Positions 27,251-36,553 of a stretch of 64,000 nt of DNA are shown in pieces. Source of the stretch: Streptomyces sp. NBC_00708 (GTDB lineage Bacteria > Actinomycetota > Actinomycetes > Streptomycetales > Streptomycetaceae); the NCBI GenBank assembly GCA_036226585.1, contig CP108997.1, forward strand, positions 1,302,001-1,366,000, in the 5' to 3' direction. Every line of letters starts with the position of its first letter. Position 1 is the first letter of the stretch. The notes under the pieces are model-generated. The model was not told the DNA's origin. It saw only the letters and a list, made by a program, of their open reading frames with translations, and searched no databases. The position numbers and the translations under genes were made by a program.

Positions 27251-27467
27251 GGAATCTCCCTTGGACCGACCGGCAGGATCTCTGCCTACTCATAAGTAGC
27301 AGCGCGGACGGGCTTTCCGGAAGTGTTCATGCCAAGTCGAACGGATGAGCTTCCGGCGACGGCGTCATGACGGCGGGTCAGCCGGCCGGCCCGGGGCTCA
27401 CGAGGCGGGAGATACGGGCCCGGACCCGGGTGGACGCACCGGGCCGGTTCCCTGCCGGGCCGTCACC

Positions 27468-27842
27468 TCAGTCCCCGAAGACCGCCCGCACCGCGTCCTG
27501 GGCCAGTTCCAGGGAGCGGGCCCGGGAGACGCCGAGGCGGCGGGCCTGTTCCGCGTACTCCCGGGCCGCCGCGGCGGCATGGCGGTCGGCGGTGTCGCCC
27601 GCGGCGGCGACGAACGTGCCGTTGCGGCCGCGGGTCTCGATGACGCCGTCCGCCTCCAGCGCCCGGTACGCCTTGGCGACCGTGTTGGCGGCGAGGCCCA
27701 GCTCCTCGGCGAAGCCGCGTACCGTCGGGAGCCGGTGACCGACCGGCAGCACGCCGGAGCGGGCCTGTTCGGAGATCTGCGCGCGCACCTGCTCGTACGG
27801 AGCGATGCCGGAATCCGGGTCCACGGTGATGTTGGGGGTCAC
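27468..27842 (-). CDS. small GntR-family (YtrA-type) regulator
   Basis: A 124-residue protein with an N-terminal winged helix (PYEQVRAQISEQARSG, RLPTVRGFAEELGLAANTVAKAY, RGRNGTFV) and only a short helical tail, as in the YtrA subfamily that often controls ABC transporters. The GTG at 27842 was preferred, giving VTPNITVDPDSG, the usual family start; a GTG at 27860 is possible. It is divergent from the GNAT gene with a gap of 68 bp. Targets are unknown. Confidence 0.85.
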   Translation of the reverse strand: MTPNITVDPDSGIAPYEQVRAQISEQARSGVLPVGHRLPTVRGFAEELGLAANTVAKAYRALEADGVIETRGRNGTFVAAAGDTADRHAAAAAREYAEQARRLGVSRARSLELAQDAVRAVFGD

Positions 27843-27910
27843 GGGGCGATTGTCCCCCACCGGCGGAAAATGGGAGGCGAGCGGGGCGGGGGCGTCAGTA
27901 CGGTCCGGGC

Positions 27911-28831
27911 ATGACTGTCATCGTGCGCGACTTCCGCCCCGCCGACGCCGAGGCATGGGTACGGGTGCGGCGCGCCGCCCTGCCCTACATGATCATCACG
28001 CCGGAGCAGGCGGTCTTCGAGCTGGCCGGCGCTCCGGCCGGGCGGCGGTACCGGATGCTGGTCGCCGAGGAGGACGGCGAGGTCATCGGGACGGCGCAGG
28101 TGGGTCTCGCGCACGAGAGCCCCGAGCCGGGGCAGGCGTTCTGCAATCCGTACACCCACCCGGAGCGGACCGGCCGGGGCGCGGGCACGCTGCTGCTGCG
28201 GACCGCCGAGGAGTATCTGGCCCTGGCCGGGGCGGCCTCGGTGCACACCTGGGTGCTGGACACGCCGGGCAACCGGGCCTTCGCCGCGAAGCACGGCTAC
28301 GCGCCGAGCCGGCCGGCCCACTTCCTCCATCTGGACCTGGCGAAAGGCTCGCTGCCGCCCCGTCAGGAGCTGCCCGCCGGTGTCGAGCTGCGGACGGCCG
28401 CCGACTTCGCCGACGATCCGCGCCCGCTCTTCGAGGCGGACGCCGAGACCACGGCGGACGAGCCCAGCGACACGCCCGCCCGGCTCGACGACTACGAGGA
28501 ATGGCTCACCGAGACCTGGGGCGACCCCGGCCTGGACCACCGCCTCACCTCGGTCGTGGTGGCCGGCGGCGAGGTGGCGGCCTTCAGCGCCGCGCGGACC
28601 GACGGGGTGGACCGCTACTGGTCGGGGATGACGGGCACCCGGCGGGCCCACCGGGGCCGCGGCCTCGCCAAGCTCGCGAAGAACGACTCGCTGCACCGGG
28701 CGCGCGCCGCCGGGTACACCGACGCCTATACCGGGAACGACGCCGGCAACGGTCCGATGCTGGCCATCAACCGCTGGTTCGGCTACGAGATCTGTGCCAC
28801 GGAGGTACGCCATGTCCGCAGGCTCGGCTGA
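27911..28831 (+). CDS. tandem GNAT N-acetyltransferase
   Basis: A 306-residue protein with two GNAT folds. The acetyl-CoA pyrophosphate loops are RTGRGAG (about 86-92) and RGRGLA (about 248-253). No Shine-Dalgarno precedes the ATG; TACGGT ends six bases before it, so a leaderless transcript is likely. The substrate is unknown. The last 20 bases overlap the start region of the DUF402 gene, which implies translational coupling. Confidence 0.88.
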   Translation: MTVIVRDFRPADAEAWVRVRRAALPYMIITPEQAVFELAGAPAGRRYRMLVAEEDGEVIGTAQVGLAHESPEPGQAFCNPYTHPERTGRGAGTLLLRTAEEYLALAGAASVHTWVLDTPGNRAFAAKHGYAPSRPAHFLHLDLAKGSLPPRQELPAGVELRTAADFADDPRPLFEADAETTADEPSDTPARLDDYEEWLTETWGDPGLDHRLTSVVVAGGEVAAFSAARTDGVDRYWSGMTGTRRAHRGRGLAKLAKNDSLHRARAAGYTDAYTGNDAGNGPMLAINRWFGYEICATEVRHVRRLG

Positions 28832-29309
28832 CGCCGGTCTGACCGTCGTCCTGGTCAAGGCCGGGAAGACCAAGATCAGGTATCCGGCGGCCCTGGTCGC
28901 CGACGACGGCACCCGGGTGACCGTGCGGGCGCCCTGGGCCGCCCCGGGCGTGCGCGACTTCGGCTTCGTCCGCTTCGAGCCGGGCGACGTCTTCACCGAG
29001 CACTACTGGCGCGACGCCTGGTTCGCGGTGAAGGAGGTCCGCACGGGCGCGGGCGAACTCAAGGGCTGGTACTGCGACGTGACCCGGCCGGCCGTGCTGC
29101 GGGACGGCGAACTGGTCGTCGAGGACCTGGACCTCGACCTGTGGGTGTCGGCCGACCGCGCGGAGATCCTGCGGCTGGACGAGGACGAGTTCGCGGCGAG
29201 CGGCCTGGCCGGGCGCGACCCGGAGGCGGCGGATGCCGCGATGTCTGCGCTGGACGGGCTGGAACGGCTGGCCCGCTCGGCGGACGGCCTCGCCCCGCTG
29301 CTGGCCTGA
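28812..29309 (+). CDS. DUF402-family protein
   Basis: A 165-residue member of the DUF402 family, a beta-barrel fold that includes metal-dependent nucleoside di- and triphosphate phosphatases (Ntdp) and the FomD group. Family-like sequence: EHYWRDAWFAVKEV, LKGWYCDVTRPAV and DLDLDLWVSADR, with Asp and Tyr residues typical of the metal site. GGAGG at 28801-28805 fixes the ATG at 28812, inside the end of the GNAT gene. It is probably a phosphatase, but its substrate cannot be told. Confidence 0.85.
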   Translation: MSAGSADAGLTVVLVKAGKTKIRYPAALVADDGTRVTVRAPWAAPGVRDFGFVRFEPGDVFTEHYWRDAWFAVKEVRTGAGELKGWYCDVTRPAVLRDGELVVEDLDLDLWVSADRAEILRLDEDEFAASGLAGRDPEAADAAMSALDGLERLARSADGLAPLLA

Positions 29310-29321
29310 TGGTGCGGGGCG

Positions 29322-29347
29322 GGCCGGGCGCCGAAGCCCGCCCGGCC
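29322..29347. terminator. bidirectional terminator hairpin
   Basis: A 9-bp stem GGCCGGGCG / CGCCCGGCC between the convergent DUF402 and methyltransferase-Nudix-VOC genes. Confidence 0.55.
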
Positions 29348-29356
29348 GACGCCCTC

Positions 29357-30835
29357 TCAGCGCACCACCAGCTCCACCTCGTACCCCGCCGCGTCCTCCA
29401 GGTAGGCGGCCACGCAGTCCTCACCGCCCGCGTGCGGATGGCGGTCCGCGAAGAGCAGCCGCCAGCCGTGGTCCGGGGCCCGGTCCACCAGGGCGTCCAG
29501 GGCGGCCCGGTGCTCCACGTGGAACGCCAGGTGGTTGAGGCCGGGGTTGCGCCGCTCGTGCGCGCCGGAGGCCAGATCGGGCGACTGCTCGATCACCACA
29601 TAGGTGTCCCCGCGCCGCCAGCTGCGCCCGTGCGCCCACTCCTGGTACGGGACATGGCCCAGCTCACCGAGGAGCCAGTCCCAGCCCGGCACGGCCGCCG
29701 CCAGGTCGGGCACCCACAGCTCGATGTGGTGGACCCGCCCGGTGCGGGTCCCGCCGGCCGGCAGCGCCACCGCCCGGCGCCCGCCACGCGGTTCGTACGC
29801 GATCGGGTCGCCGTCCTCGTGCCAGTGGATCAGGAAGCGCTCCCCCGCCCGGTAGCCGTCGAGCCCCGCGCGGCAGTACGCGACCATGTCGTCCGGGAGG
29901 GCGTCCAGCGCATACCAGGCCAGCTCGGAGCACTTGTCGGGTTCGCGGTTGTACGGGGGCCGCGTCCGGTCGTACGCCGCTTCGAAGAACCAGCCGGTCC
30001 GCGGGTTGCCGCCGGGGCCCCGGTGCTGCATGACCAGGGCCACGCGCAGCTCCTCCGGGCCGAGGTCGAGACCGATCTCCTCGGACGCCTCCCGGATCAG
30101 CGCCTGCCGCACGTCCTCGCCGTCCTCCACATGGCCGGACGGGGCGTGCAGCAGTCCGTCCGCGTAGCCCGTGCCGGCCCGGCGGGCGAGCAGGACGTCG
30201 CCGCCGCGACGGAGGATCAGGTGCACGTCGACGACCTCGGTGTGCCGGCGCGGCCGGTGCACACGGGCGACCAGGGCGTAGCGCTCGTCGTCGACCTCCT
30301 TGCCCCACAGGTCGCGGTCGCCGGAGAGCCGTTCGTGGTGGACGCGCTCGGTGAGCGGGGCGAGCAGCGCGGTGAGGTGCTCGGCGGACAGTCCGTCGCC
30401 GTTCCACACGCCTTCCACCAGGACCAGTCTGCCGCCGGGGCGCAGGAGTCCGGCCCAGTGGCGCAGGACGGCCGCCGGGTCGGGCAGCAGCCACACCACG
30501 TGCCGGGCGAGGATCACGTCGAATCTCCGGTCGCCGACGGGCGGCCGGGCCGCGTCCCCCACCAGCACCCGCGCCTGTGTGCCGGCCAGCTTGGCGCGGG
30601 CCCGCTCCGCCATGCGCGGCGCGCTGTCCACGGCGGTGAGCCGATGGCCCTGGCCGGCCGCGAGCAGGGCGAGGCTCCCCGTACCGCAGCCGAGGTCGAG
30701 CACATCGGACGGCTCCGGGGGCAGCCAGCTCTCCAGCCGCCGCGCCCAGGCCCGGCGGACCACCGGGTCGAGCAGCCCGTGATCGGCCTCCTCGTCGAAG
30801 GAGGCGGCGGCGGAGTCCCAGTCGATCGTCGTCAT
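29357..30835 (-). CDS. three-domain fusion: SAM methyltransferase, Nudix hydrolase, VOC domain
   Basis: A 492-residue protein. Residues 1-180 form a class I methyltransferase with VLDLGCGTGSLALL (45-58) and GGRLVLVEG. Residues about 188-345 form a Nudix domain with a complete Nudix box at 234-256 (G, E240, RE 248-249, EE 252-253, G255). Residues about 366-492 form a VOC/glyoxalase domain with candidate metal ligands His370, Glu416, a His in NHLAFHV and Glu488. All three are in one frame with no stop, so this is a real fusion. A combined role in clearing or modifying a nucleotide-like or reactive small molecule is inference. The start at 30835 has only a weak ribosome site. Confidence 0.85.
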   Translation of the reverse strand: MTTIDWDSAAASFDEEADHGLLDPVVRRAWARRLESWLPPEPSDVLDLGCGTGSLALLAAGQGHRLTAVDSAPRMAERARAKLAGTQARVLVGDAARPPVGDRRFDVILARHVVWLLPDPAAVLRHWAGLLRPGGRLVLVEGVWNGDGLSAEHLTALLAPLTERVHHERLSGDRDLWGKEVDDERYALVARVHRPRRHTEVVDVHLILRRGGDVLLARRAGTGYADGLLHAPSGHVEDGEDVRQALIREASEEIGLDLGPEELRVALVMQHRGPGGNPRTGWFFEAAYDRTRPPYNREPDKCSELAWYALDALPDDMVAYCRAGLDGYRAGERFLIHWHEDGDPIAYEPRGGRRAVALPAGGTRTGRVHHIELWVPDLAAAVPGWDWLLGELGHVPYQEWAHGRSWRRGDTYVVIEQSPDLASGAHERRNPGLNHLAFHVEHRAALDALVDRAPDHGWRLLFADRHPHAGGEDCVAAYLEDAAGYEVELVVR

Positions 30836-30869
30836 GATCCGATCGTGCCAGCCGCCACTGACAATGCCG

Positions 30870-30902
30870 CTGCCCCGGCGAGGAGGGACCTCGCCGGGGC
30901 AG
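30870..30902. terminator. terminator of the secreted lipase gene
   Basis: A perfect 14-bp stem CTGCCCCGGCGAGG / CCTCGCCGGGGCAG with a 5-base loop, 14 bases beyond the lipase stop on the minus strand. Confidence 0.7.
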
Positions 30903-30915
30903 GGCGTCACGGGGC

Positions 30916-31812
30916 CTAGCCGATGACGGAGGCGCAGTTGGTCGGGCTTGCGTGCGCCGGGTCCAGGGCGTTGACCACCTCGTGGTAGGCGATCCGGTCG
31001 ATGGTCCCGATCGCCACGTGCTCGGACAGGTCGACCGGGCACAGGTCCTGGAGCAGGACGTTGCGCACGTCGGGTCCGTCCAGGAACTGCGTCCGGTACG
31101 GGGTCACGACCTCGTCGTACCGGGTCGCGATGACGGTGTAGTGCACCCCGGGCACGGTGTCCGGCACGGAGTTGAGCTTCTTGATGAAGGGCGACCCGGC
31201 CACCTGGTCGGCGAGTCCGGGCGTACCGGCGTTGAGCAGGTCGCCGACGCCGGGGAAGTACGGCAGGAGCTTGGTCAGGCCGAGCAGCGTGGTGCCGTGG
31301 TTGTCGGGGGCGAGCCCGATCATGGCGTTCACCTTGGCCGCGCCGCCGAGGAACTTCAGGTAGTAGTTCGGCATCATGCCGCCCTGGGAGTGGCCGACGA
31401 TGTCCGTCTTGGCCGCTCCGGTGGAGGCGAGCACCTTGTCGACGAAGGCGGCGAGCTGTCCGGCCGACTTGTCGATCGGGCCGAGGCCGTTGAAGACCGG
31501 CACGCCGGGCAGCTGGCCGTAGTCGAGCGAGTAGACGCAGTAGCCCCGGTTCACCAGGTAGGGGGCGAGGACGAGCCAGTTGTCGACGGAGTTCCCGAAG
31601 GTTCCGTGGACCAGGACGACGGGGCGGGGGTGGGCGGCGGAGGGCTTGCAGGAGTAGTCGTTCCAGCCGCGCGAGGTGGTGGCTGTCGCGGCGGTGGGGG
31701 TGGCCGCGGCCGCGGTGGCCGTGGGGGTGGCGACCGCGGCGACGGCGAGAAGCAGGGCGGCGAGCGTCCGGCGGGCGCGTGGGGAGCGCGGCGCGCGGGT
31801 CCAGGGCAGCAT
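30916..31812 (-). CDS. secreted alpha/beta-hydrolase lipase
   Basis: A 298-residue extracellular lipase/esterase of the lipase_2 (triacylglycerol lipase) family, like S. coelicolor SCO1735. Signal peptide with RRTLAALLLAVAAVA, then oxyanion segment VLVHGTFGN, nucleophile elbow GHSQGG, and a late Asp and His (RYDEVVTPY; SEHVAIGTIDR). AAGGAG precedes the ATG at 31812. Acts on extracellular acylglycerols or esters. It stands alone, with its own terminator. Confidence 0.92.
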   Translation of the reverse strand: MLPWTRAPRSPRARRTLAALLLAVAAVATPTATAAAATPTAATATTSRGWNDYSCKPSAAHPRPVVLVHGTFGNSVDNWLVLAPYLVNRGYCVYSLDYGQLPGVPVFNGLGPIDKSAGQLAAFVDKVLASTGAAKTDIVGHSQGGMMPNYYLKFLGGAAKVNAMIGLAPDNHGTTLLGLTKLLPYFPGVGDLLNAGTPGLADQVAGSPFIKKLNSVPDTVPGVHYTVIATRYDEVVTPYRTQFLDGPDVRNVLLQDLCPVDLSEHVAIGTIDRIAYHEVVNALDPAHASPTNCASVIG

Positions 31813-31956
31813 CGTGGGATCTCCTTGCGGCTCAAGGGAGTTGCGATGTCTGTGCACCCTGCGGCCCGGACCACAAGTTTCCACTTCGTTTCTGCGTGCT
31901 CATGCCAAATTACGCATGAGTAGGGTTCGCTGGGAAGTTACGCGTCGGTAAAAAGT

Positions 31957-31993
31957 CCGCGGGCCCGCGGGACGGCCCGACGCGGGCCCCGCG
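31957..31993. terminator. terminator region of the dnaE2 operon
   Basis: GC-only inverted repeats (GCGGGCCCGCGGG with CGCGGGCCCCGCG) just beyond the ImuB-like stop on the minus strand. Several foldings are possible. Confidence 0.45.
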
Positions 31994-32000
31994 CGCCCGC

Positions 32001-33011
32001 TCAGGCCGCCAGCCGCCCCGGCATCACGGCCCGGGGGCCGAACCGCTCCCGCAGCCGGTCCGCCACCGCCTCGATCCGCCGCGCCCGCTCGTCCACCGGG
32101 TCGAAGCTCAGCTGCCGGGCGGCCCGTCCGGCCTCACCGAGCCCCTCGGCGCGCAGCCCGATCCCCCGCACCCGGGCCCGCTGCAGGGCGAACGAGTCAT
32201 GGATGCGGTACGCGAGCGCGGTGAGTTCCGCGGAGTGCGCGGTGGGCTCGCGGAGCGTACGGCTGCGGGTCAGCGTCGCGTAGCCGGTGCGGTCGGCGTA
32301 GCGCACGGAGACCGCGAGCGCGCGGCACACCTGGCCCTCGCCGCGCATCCGCGCCCCCAGCTCCTCGGTGAGCGACATGAGCGCGCGGCGCTGCCGCTCC
32401 CGGTCCAGTTCGTCGCGCGGGAAGGTGCGTTCGGCGGCGACCGAGCGGGCGGCGGCGTTCGGTACGACCGCGGTGCGGTCGATGCCGTGCGCCCGCTCCC
32501 ACAGGTCGCGCCCGGTGCGCGCCCCGGTGATCCGTTGCAGGGTGCCGAGCGGGGCCGCCGCGATCCGGCCGACGGAGTCGAGCCCGTACCCGCACAGGGT
32601 GCGGGCCGTCGCCGCCCCCACGCCGTCCAGCGCGGCGGCCGGCCGGTCCGCGAGGAAGGCGGCCACCCCGCCGGCGGGCACCACGAAGGTCGTCCCGGGC
32701 GCCGCCTGCCGCAGCGCCATCCGGGCCAGCATCGGGTTCGGGGCGGCCCCGACCGCGCAGTCCACCCCGTGCAGGGCCAGCGCGCGGACCCGGATCACCG
32801 AGGCGATCCCCTTCACGTCCCGCCCGAAGTAGCGCAGCGCGCCGCGCACATCGGCGAGCGCCCCGTCGGGCGGGGCCGCCTCGACGACCGGGGTGAACGA
32901 ACCGAGCAGGGCGAGCAGGCCCGCGTACCCGGCGGGGTCCGGGGGCCCGCCGCCGACCCGCCGGAACCGCAGGCAGAGGATCCCGGGCCGCCCGTCCGGC
33001 ACCCCGTTCAT
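32001..33011 (-). CDS. ImuB-like, catalytically degenerate Y-family polymerase protein
   Basis: A 336-residue protein related to DinB/ImuB but lacking about 80 N-terminal residues of DinB, including the first catalytic Asp. In the second active-site segment, PDGALADVRGALRYFG aligns with the family's DEAYLDVTG; the catalytic Glu becomes Gly. HhH-type sequence (LDGVGAATARTLCGYGL) and the little-finger domain remain. RQLSFD near the end fits a beta-clamp binding motif. It overlaps the dnaE2 stop by ATGA with GGGGAG upstream. Likely role: loading DnaE2 at lesions, as ImuB does, not synthesis itself. Confidence 0.85.
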   Translation of the reverse strand: MNGVPDGRPGILCLRFRRVGGGPPDPAGYAGLLALLGSFTPVVEAAPPDGALADVRGALRYFGRDVKGIASVIRVRALALHGVDCAVGAAPNPMLARMALRQAAPGTTFVVPAGGVAAFLADRPAAALDGVGAATARTLCGYGLDSVGRIAAAPLGTLQRITGARTGRDLWERAHGIDRTAVVPNAAARSVAAERTFPRDELDRERQRRALMSLTEELGARMRGEGQVCRALAVSVRYADRTGYATLTRSRTLREPTAHSAELTALAYRIHDSFALQRARVRGIGLRAEGLGEAGRAARQLSFDPVDERARRIEAVADRLRERFGPRAVMPGRLAA

Positions 33012-36000
33012 CCCGCGCTCCCCGGGCTCTGGTGCCACAGCTTCCGGCCGGTGGGCAGCCCCTCGCCGGGCGGCTCAAGGTCGGCCCACGGGTTCATCTC
33101 GTAACCGGTGGGCATCCGGATGCGGCGGCCGTCGTCACCGGCCGGGGCCTCGTCCGGCGCCGGGTCCCCGGCCTCGGGCTCCGGCACCTGCGCCAGCCGG
33201 GCCGCGACCGCGTCGAGTCCGCCGGTGCGCCGCAGTTCGGCCAGCTCCGCCAGGTTCCAGGCGGCGGCGCCGACCACGCTCAGGCTGCGCGCCCCGCGCC
33301 GCTGCACCACCCCGCGCACCAGCAGCAGCCAGGAGTGGAAGACGGTGTGCGCGCAGGCGGCGTGGCTGTCGTCGAAGAAGGCCAGGTCGACCAGGCCCGT
33401 ACCGTCGTCCAGGGTGGTGAAGACGACCCGGCGGCCGGAGCGGATGGGCGGCGTCTGGGTCGCCGCCTTGGCGCCCGCGACCAGCACCGTCTCCCCGTGC
33501 CGTGCCTCGCGCAGCCGCTTGGCCGAGACCGCGCCCAGCTCCTTGAGGAAAGCGTGGTGATCGCTCATCAGATGGCGCGAGACATCCATGTTCAGCACGC
33601 CCAGCTCGGCGCTGAGCCGTTCCGCCTCGTTGAGGTCGGGCAGGCCGACGGACGCGGTGCGGTGCCCGCCGCCGAGCGGGAGCTGTGCGCCGGAACCCGC
33701 GCCCCGCTGGGCGCGGTGCAGTTCGGACAGGTGCAGCAGCAGGTCGCGGCGGTTGGCCCCGAACGCGTCCAACGCGCCGACCTGGGCCAGCCGTTCGGCG
33801 GCCGGCTTCCCCGGGCGGGCCCGCTGCCAGAAGTCCAGCAGCGAGCTGTAGGGCTGCCCGTCCTCGATCCGGGCGGCCTCGGCCTCGCTGATCCCGTGGA
33901 CGTCCGAGAGCGCGAGCCGCAGCCCCCAGCGCTCCGCCCCACCCCCTCCATCAGACACCAGTTCGATTCGATGAGCGGTCGCCGACCGGTTCACATCCAG
34001 CGGCAGCACCGGCACCCCGCGCCGCCGCGCGTCGGCGAGCAGCAGCCGCTTCGGGTACATCCCGGGGTCATGGGTGAGCAGACCGGCGTAGAAGGCCGCC
34101 GGATGGTGCGCCTTCAGCCAGGCCGACTGGTACGTGGGCACGGCGAAGGCCACCGCGTGCGCCTTGCAGAATCCGTAGCTGCCGAACGCCTCGATGATCT
34201 CCCAGGCGCGGGCGATCACCTCGGCGCCGTACTTCCGCGCCGCCGCGTGCTGGGCGAACCAGACCCTGATCCGGGCCTGCGACGCGGGGTCGGAGAGCCC
34301 GCGCCTGACCCGGTCGGCCTCGTCGCGGCCGCAGCCGGTCATGATGTCGACGATCTGGATGATCTGCTCGTGGAAGACCACCACGCCGTACGTCTCGCGC
34401 AGCGGCTCCTCCAGGTCGGGGTGCGGGTAGCGGACCGGGGCGCGGCCGTGCCGGGCCTCGATGAACGGGCGGACCATGTCGGCGGAGACCGGGCCCGGCC
34501 GGAACAGCGAGATGTCGACCACCAGATCGTGGAAGTTCTCCGGCTGGAGCCTGCCGACCAGATCGCGCTGGCCCGGCGACTCGATCTGGAAGCAGCCCAG
34601 CGTCTCGGCCGTCCTGATCAGCTGGTACGTGCGCGGGTCGCCCGGCTCCACGGCATCCAGGTCCACCTCGCGCCCGGAGGCCCGCTTCACCTCGGTGACC
34701 GCGTGTGCCATCGCCGACTGCATCCGTACACCCAGCACGTCGAGCTTGAGCAGCCCGAGGTCCTCCACGTCCTCCTTGTCGAACTGGGACATCGGGAAAC
34801 CTTCGCCGCTGGTGGGCACGACGGGGGTGCGGCGCAGCAGCGAGGCGTCCGAGAGCAGGACCCCGCACGGGTGCATGGCGACGCCGCGCGGCAGGGCGTC
34901 CAGCGCCTCCACCAGCTCCCACAGCCGCCCGTACGTCTCCCTGGTCCTGGCGACCTCGCGCAGTTCGGGCAGTTCCTCCATGGCCGCGCGGGCGTCGCGG
35001 GCCCGGATGTGCGGAAAGGCCTTGGCGAGCCGGTCGGTCTCGGCCGGGTTCATGGAAAGCGCGGCGCCGACGTCCCGGATGGCGTGGCGCACCCGGTAGG
35101 TCTCGGGCATGGCGACGGTGGCGACCCGCTCGGCGCCGAAGCGGTCGATGATCGCGCGGTAGACGTCGAGGCGGCGGGCCGACTCCACATCGATGTCGAT
35201 GTCGGGCAGCACGAAGCGGCGCTTGGACAGGAAGCGCTCCATCAGCAGCCCGTGCTCGACCGGGTCGGCGTGGGCGATGCCCAGCAGGTGGTTGACCAGC
35301 GAACCGGCCCCGGAGCCCCGGGCGGCCACCCGCACCTTCATCGCGCGTACGTCGTCGACCACCTGGGCGACCGTCAGGAAGTACGAGGCGAAGTTGTGGT
35401 GGGCGATGATGTCCAGCTCGCGGTGCATCCGGTCCCAGTACTCCGGCCTGCGGTCGTAGCCGCGCAGCACCATGCCGGCGGCGGCGCGGGAGGCCAGTAC
35501 CCGCTGGGCGGTGCGCAGGCCGGCGCCGACGAGACGCGGCTCGGGAAAGTGGACGGAGCCGAGCCCGATGTCGCCCTCGGGGTCGACCTCGCAGGCGTCG
35601 GCGGTGTGCCGGGTCTCCGCGAGCAGCCGTGCTCCGGCACCGGCGCCGAGCCCGGCGGCGGCGGTGATCCGCTCGGCGGTCTCCGCCATCGCGCGGGCGT
35701 CCTTGAGCCAGCGCTCACCGCTGTCCAGCGGGGCGCGGCGCGGGTCGACGGGGACGAGCCTGCGGGCGGCGTCGAGCACGTCGGCGACCGGCCCCTGGCC
35801 CTCGTCGGCGTACCGGACGGCGTTGGTCAGCACGGCCCGTACACCCTGCTCGGCGGCGAAGCCGACGGTGCGGGCGGCGAGCCGCAGCGAACCGGGTCCG
35901 GTGCCGGTGCGCCCGTGGTGGACGGCTTCGAGCCGCAGGCCGTCGCCGTACAGCTCGCGCCAGGGGGCGAGGAGGGCGGCGGCCAGGTCGGGGCGGCCGG

Positions 36001-36472
36001 CGCACAGGGCCCGGCCCACGTCGGAGGCGGGGCCGAGGAGCACGGTGAGCCCTTCGGCGGGCAGCGCGAGCCGGCCGACCAGGGGCCGGCCGCCCTCGGG
36101 GACGGCGGCATGGGCGGCGGTGACCAGGCGGCACAGCTCGGCCCAGCCCTGCGCGCCGTCGCGGGCGAGGAAGGTGACCCGGGGTGCGGATTCATCGACA
36201 AAGACACCCCCGCGGGCCGGGGTACGGGGACGCCGAGCGGGCCCGTCGCCCGCCGCCGGACCCACCGCGAGGTCCGCCCCGAACAGCGGGCGCACCCCTT
36301 CCCGCCCGCAGGCGCGGGCGAACCGGACGGCGCCGGCGAGGGTGTCGCGGTCGGTCAGCGCGAGGGCGTCCATGCCCTGCCCGGCGGCGCGCTCCGCCAG
36401 CCGCTCCGGGTGCGAGGCCCCGTACCGCAGGGAGAACCCGGAGGCGGTATGCAGATGCGTGAACCCTGGCAC
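33008..36472 (-). CDS. dnaE2: error-prone DNA polymerase III alpha subunit DnaE2
   Basis: A 1154-residue C-family polymerase for mutagenic translesion synthesis. The PHP domain begins at once (PGFTHLHTASGFSLRYG), the catalytic core has LPDIDIDVESARR and RGSGAGSLVNHLLG, and the fingers and C-terminal OB region follow. The GTG at 36472 has AGGAGGT four bases upstream and gives the usual DnaE2 N-terminus; longer in-frame starts (36526, 36545) lie at the promoter. A LexA-box-like sequence at 36538-36553 indicates SOS control. It is co-translated with the ImuB-like gene. Confidence 0.95.
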   Translation of the reverse strand: MPGFTHLHTASGFSLRYGASHPERLAERAAGQGMDALALTDRDTLAGAVRFARACGREGVRPLFGADLAVGPAAGDGPARRPRTPARGGVFVDESAPRVTFLARDGAQGWAELCRLVTAAHAAVPEGGRPLVGRLALPAEGLTVLLGPASDVGRALCAGRPDLAAALLAPWRELYGDGLRLEAVHHGRTGTGPGSLRLAARTVGFAAEQGVRAVLTNAVRYADEGQGPVADVLDAARRLVPVDPRRAPLDSGERWLKDARAMAETAERITAAAGLGAGAGARLLAETRHTADACEVDPEGDIGLGSVHFPEPRLVGAGLRTAQRVLASRAAAGMVLRGYDRRPEYWDRMHRELDIIAHHNFASYFLTVAQVVDDVRAMKVRVAARGSGAGSLVNHLLGIAHADPVEHGLLMERFLSKRRFVLPDIDIDVESARRLDVYRAIIDRFGAERVATVAMPETYRVRHAIRDVGAALSMNPAETDRLAKAFPHIRARDARAAMEELPELREVARTRETYGRLWELVEALDALPRGVAMHPCGVLLSDASLLRRTPVVPTSGEGFPMSQFDKEDVEDLGLLKLDVLGVRMQSAMAHAVTEVKRASGREVDLDAVEPGDPRTYQLIRTAETLGCFQIESPGQRDLVGRLQPENFHDLVVDISLFRPGPVSADMVRPFIEARHGRAPVRYPHPDLEEPLRETYGVVVFHEQIIQIVDIMTGCGRDEADRVRRGLSDPASQARIRVWFAQHAAARKYGAEVIARAWEIIEAFGSYGFCKAHAVAFAVPTYQSAWLKAHHPAAFYAGLLTHDPGMYPKRLLLADARRRGVPVLPLDVNRSATAHRIELVSDGGGGAERWGLRLALSDVHGISEAEAARIEDGQPYSSLLDFWQRARPGKPAAERLAQVGALDAFGANRRDLLLHLSELHRAQRGAGSGAQLPLGGGHRTASVGLPDLNEAERLSAELGVLNMDVSRHLMSDHHAFLKELGAVSAKRLREARHGETVLVAGAKAATQTPPIRSGRRVVFTTLDDGTGLVDLAFFDDSHAACAHTVFHSWLLLVRGVVQRRGARSLSVVGAAAWNLAELAELRRTGGLDAVAARLAQVPEPEAGDPAPDEAPAGDDGRRIRMPTGYEMNPWADLEPPGEGLPTGRKLWHQSPGSAG

Positions 36473-36537
36473 CTGCACCTCCTGAACCGATTCGTACGCG
36501 CTGCCCACCCCCTCGCTCTCCACCATAAACCAAGTTT

Positions 36538-36553
36538 CGAACATTCGTACGAT
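36538..36553. promoter_or_regulatory. LexA (SOS) box of the dnaE2 operon
   Basis: TCGAACATTCGTACGA differs by one base from the actinobacterial SOS box TCGAAC-N4-GTTCGA. TATGGT on the minus strand (36528-36523) can be the -10, so LexA would block the -35 region. The box is about 66 bp from the chosen start. Confidence 0.75.
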
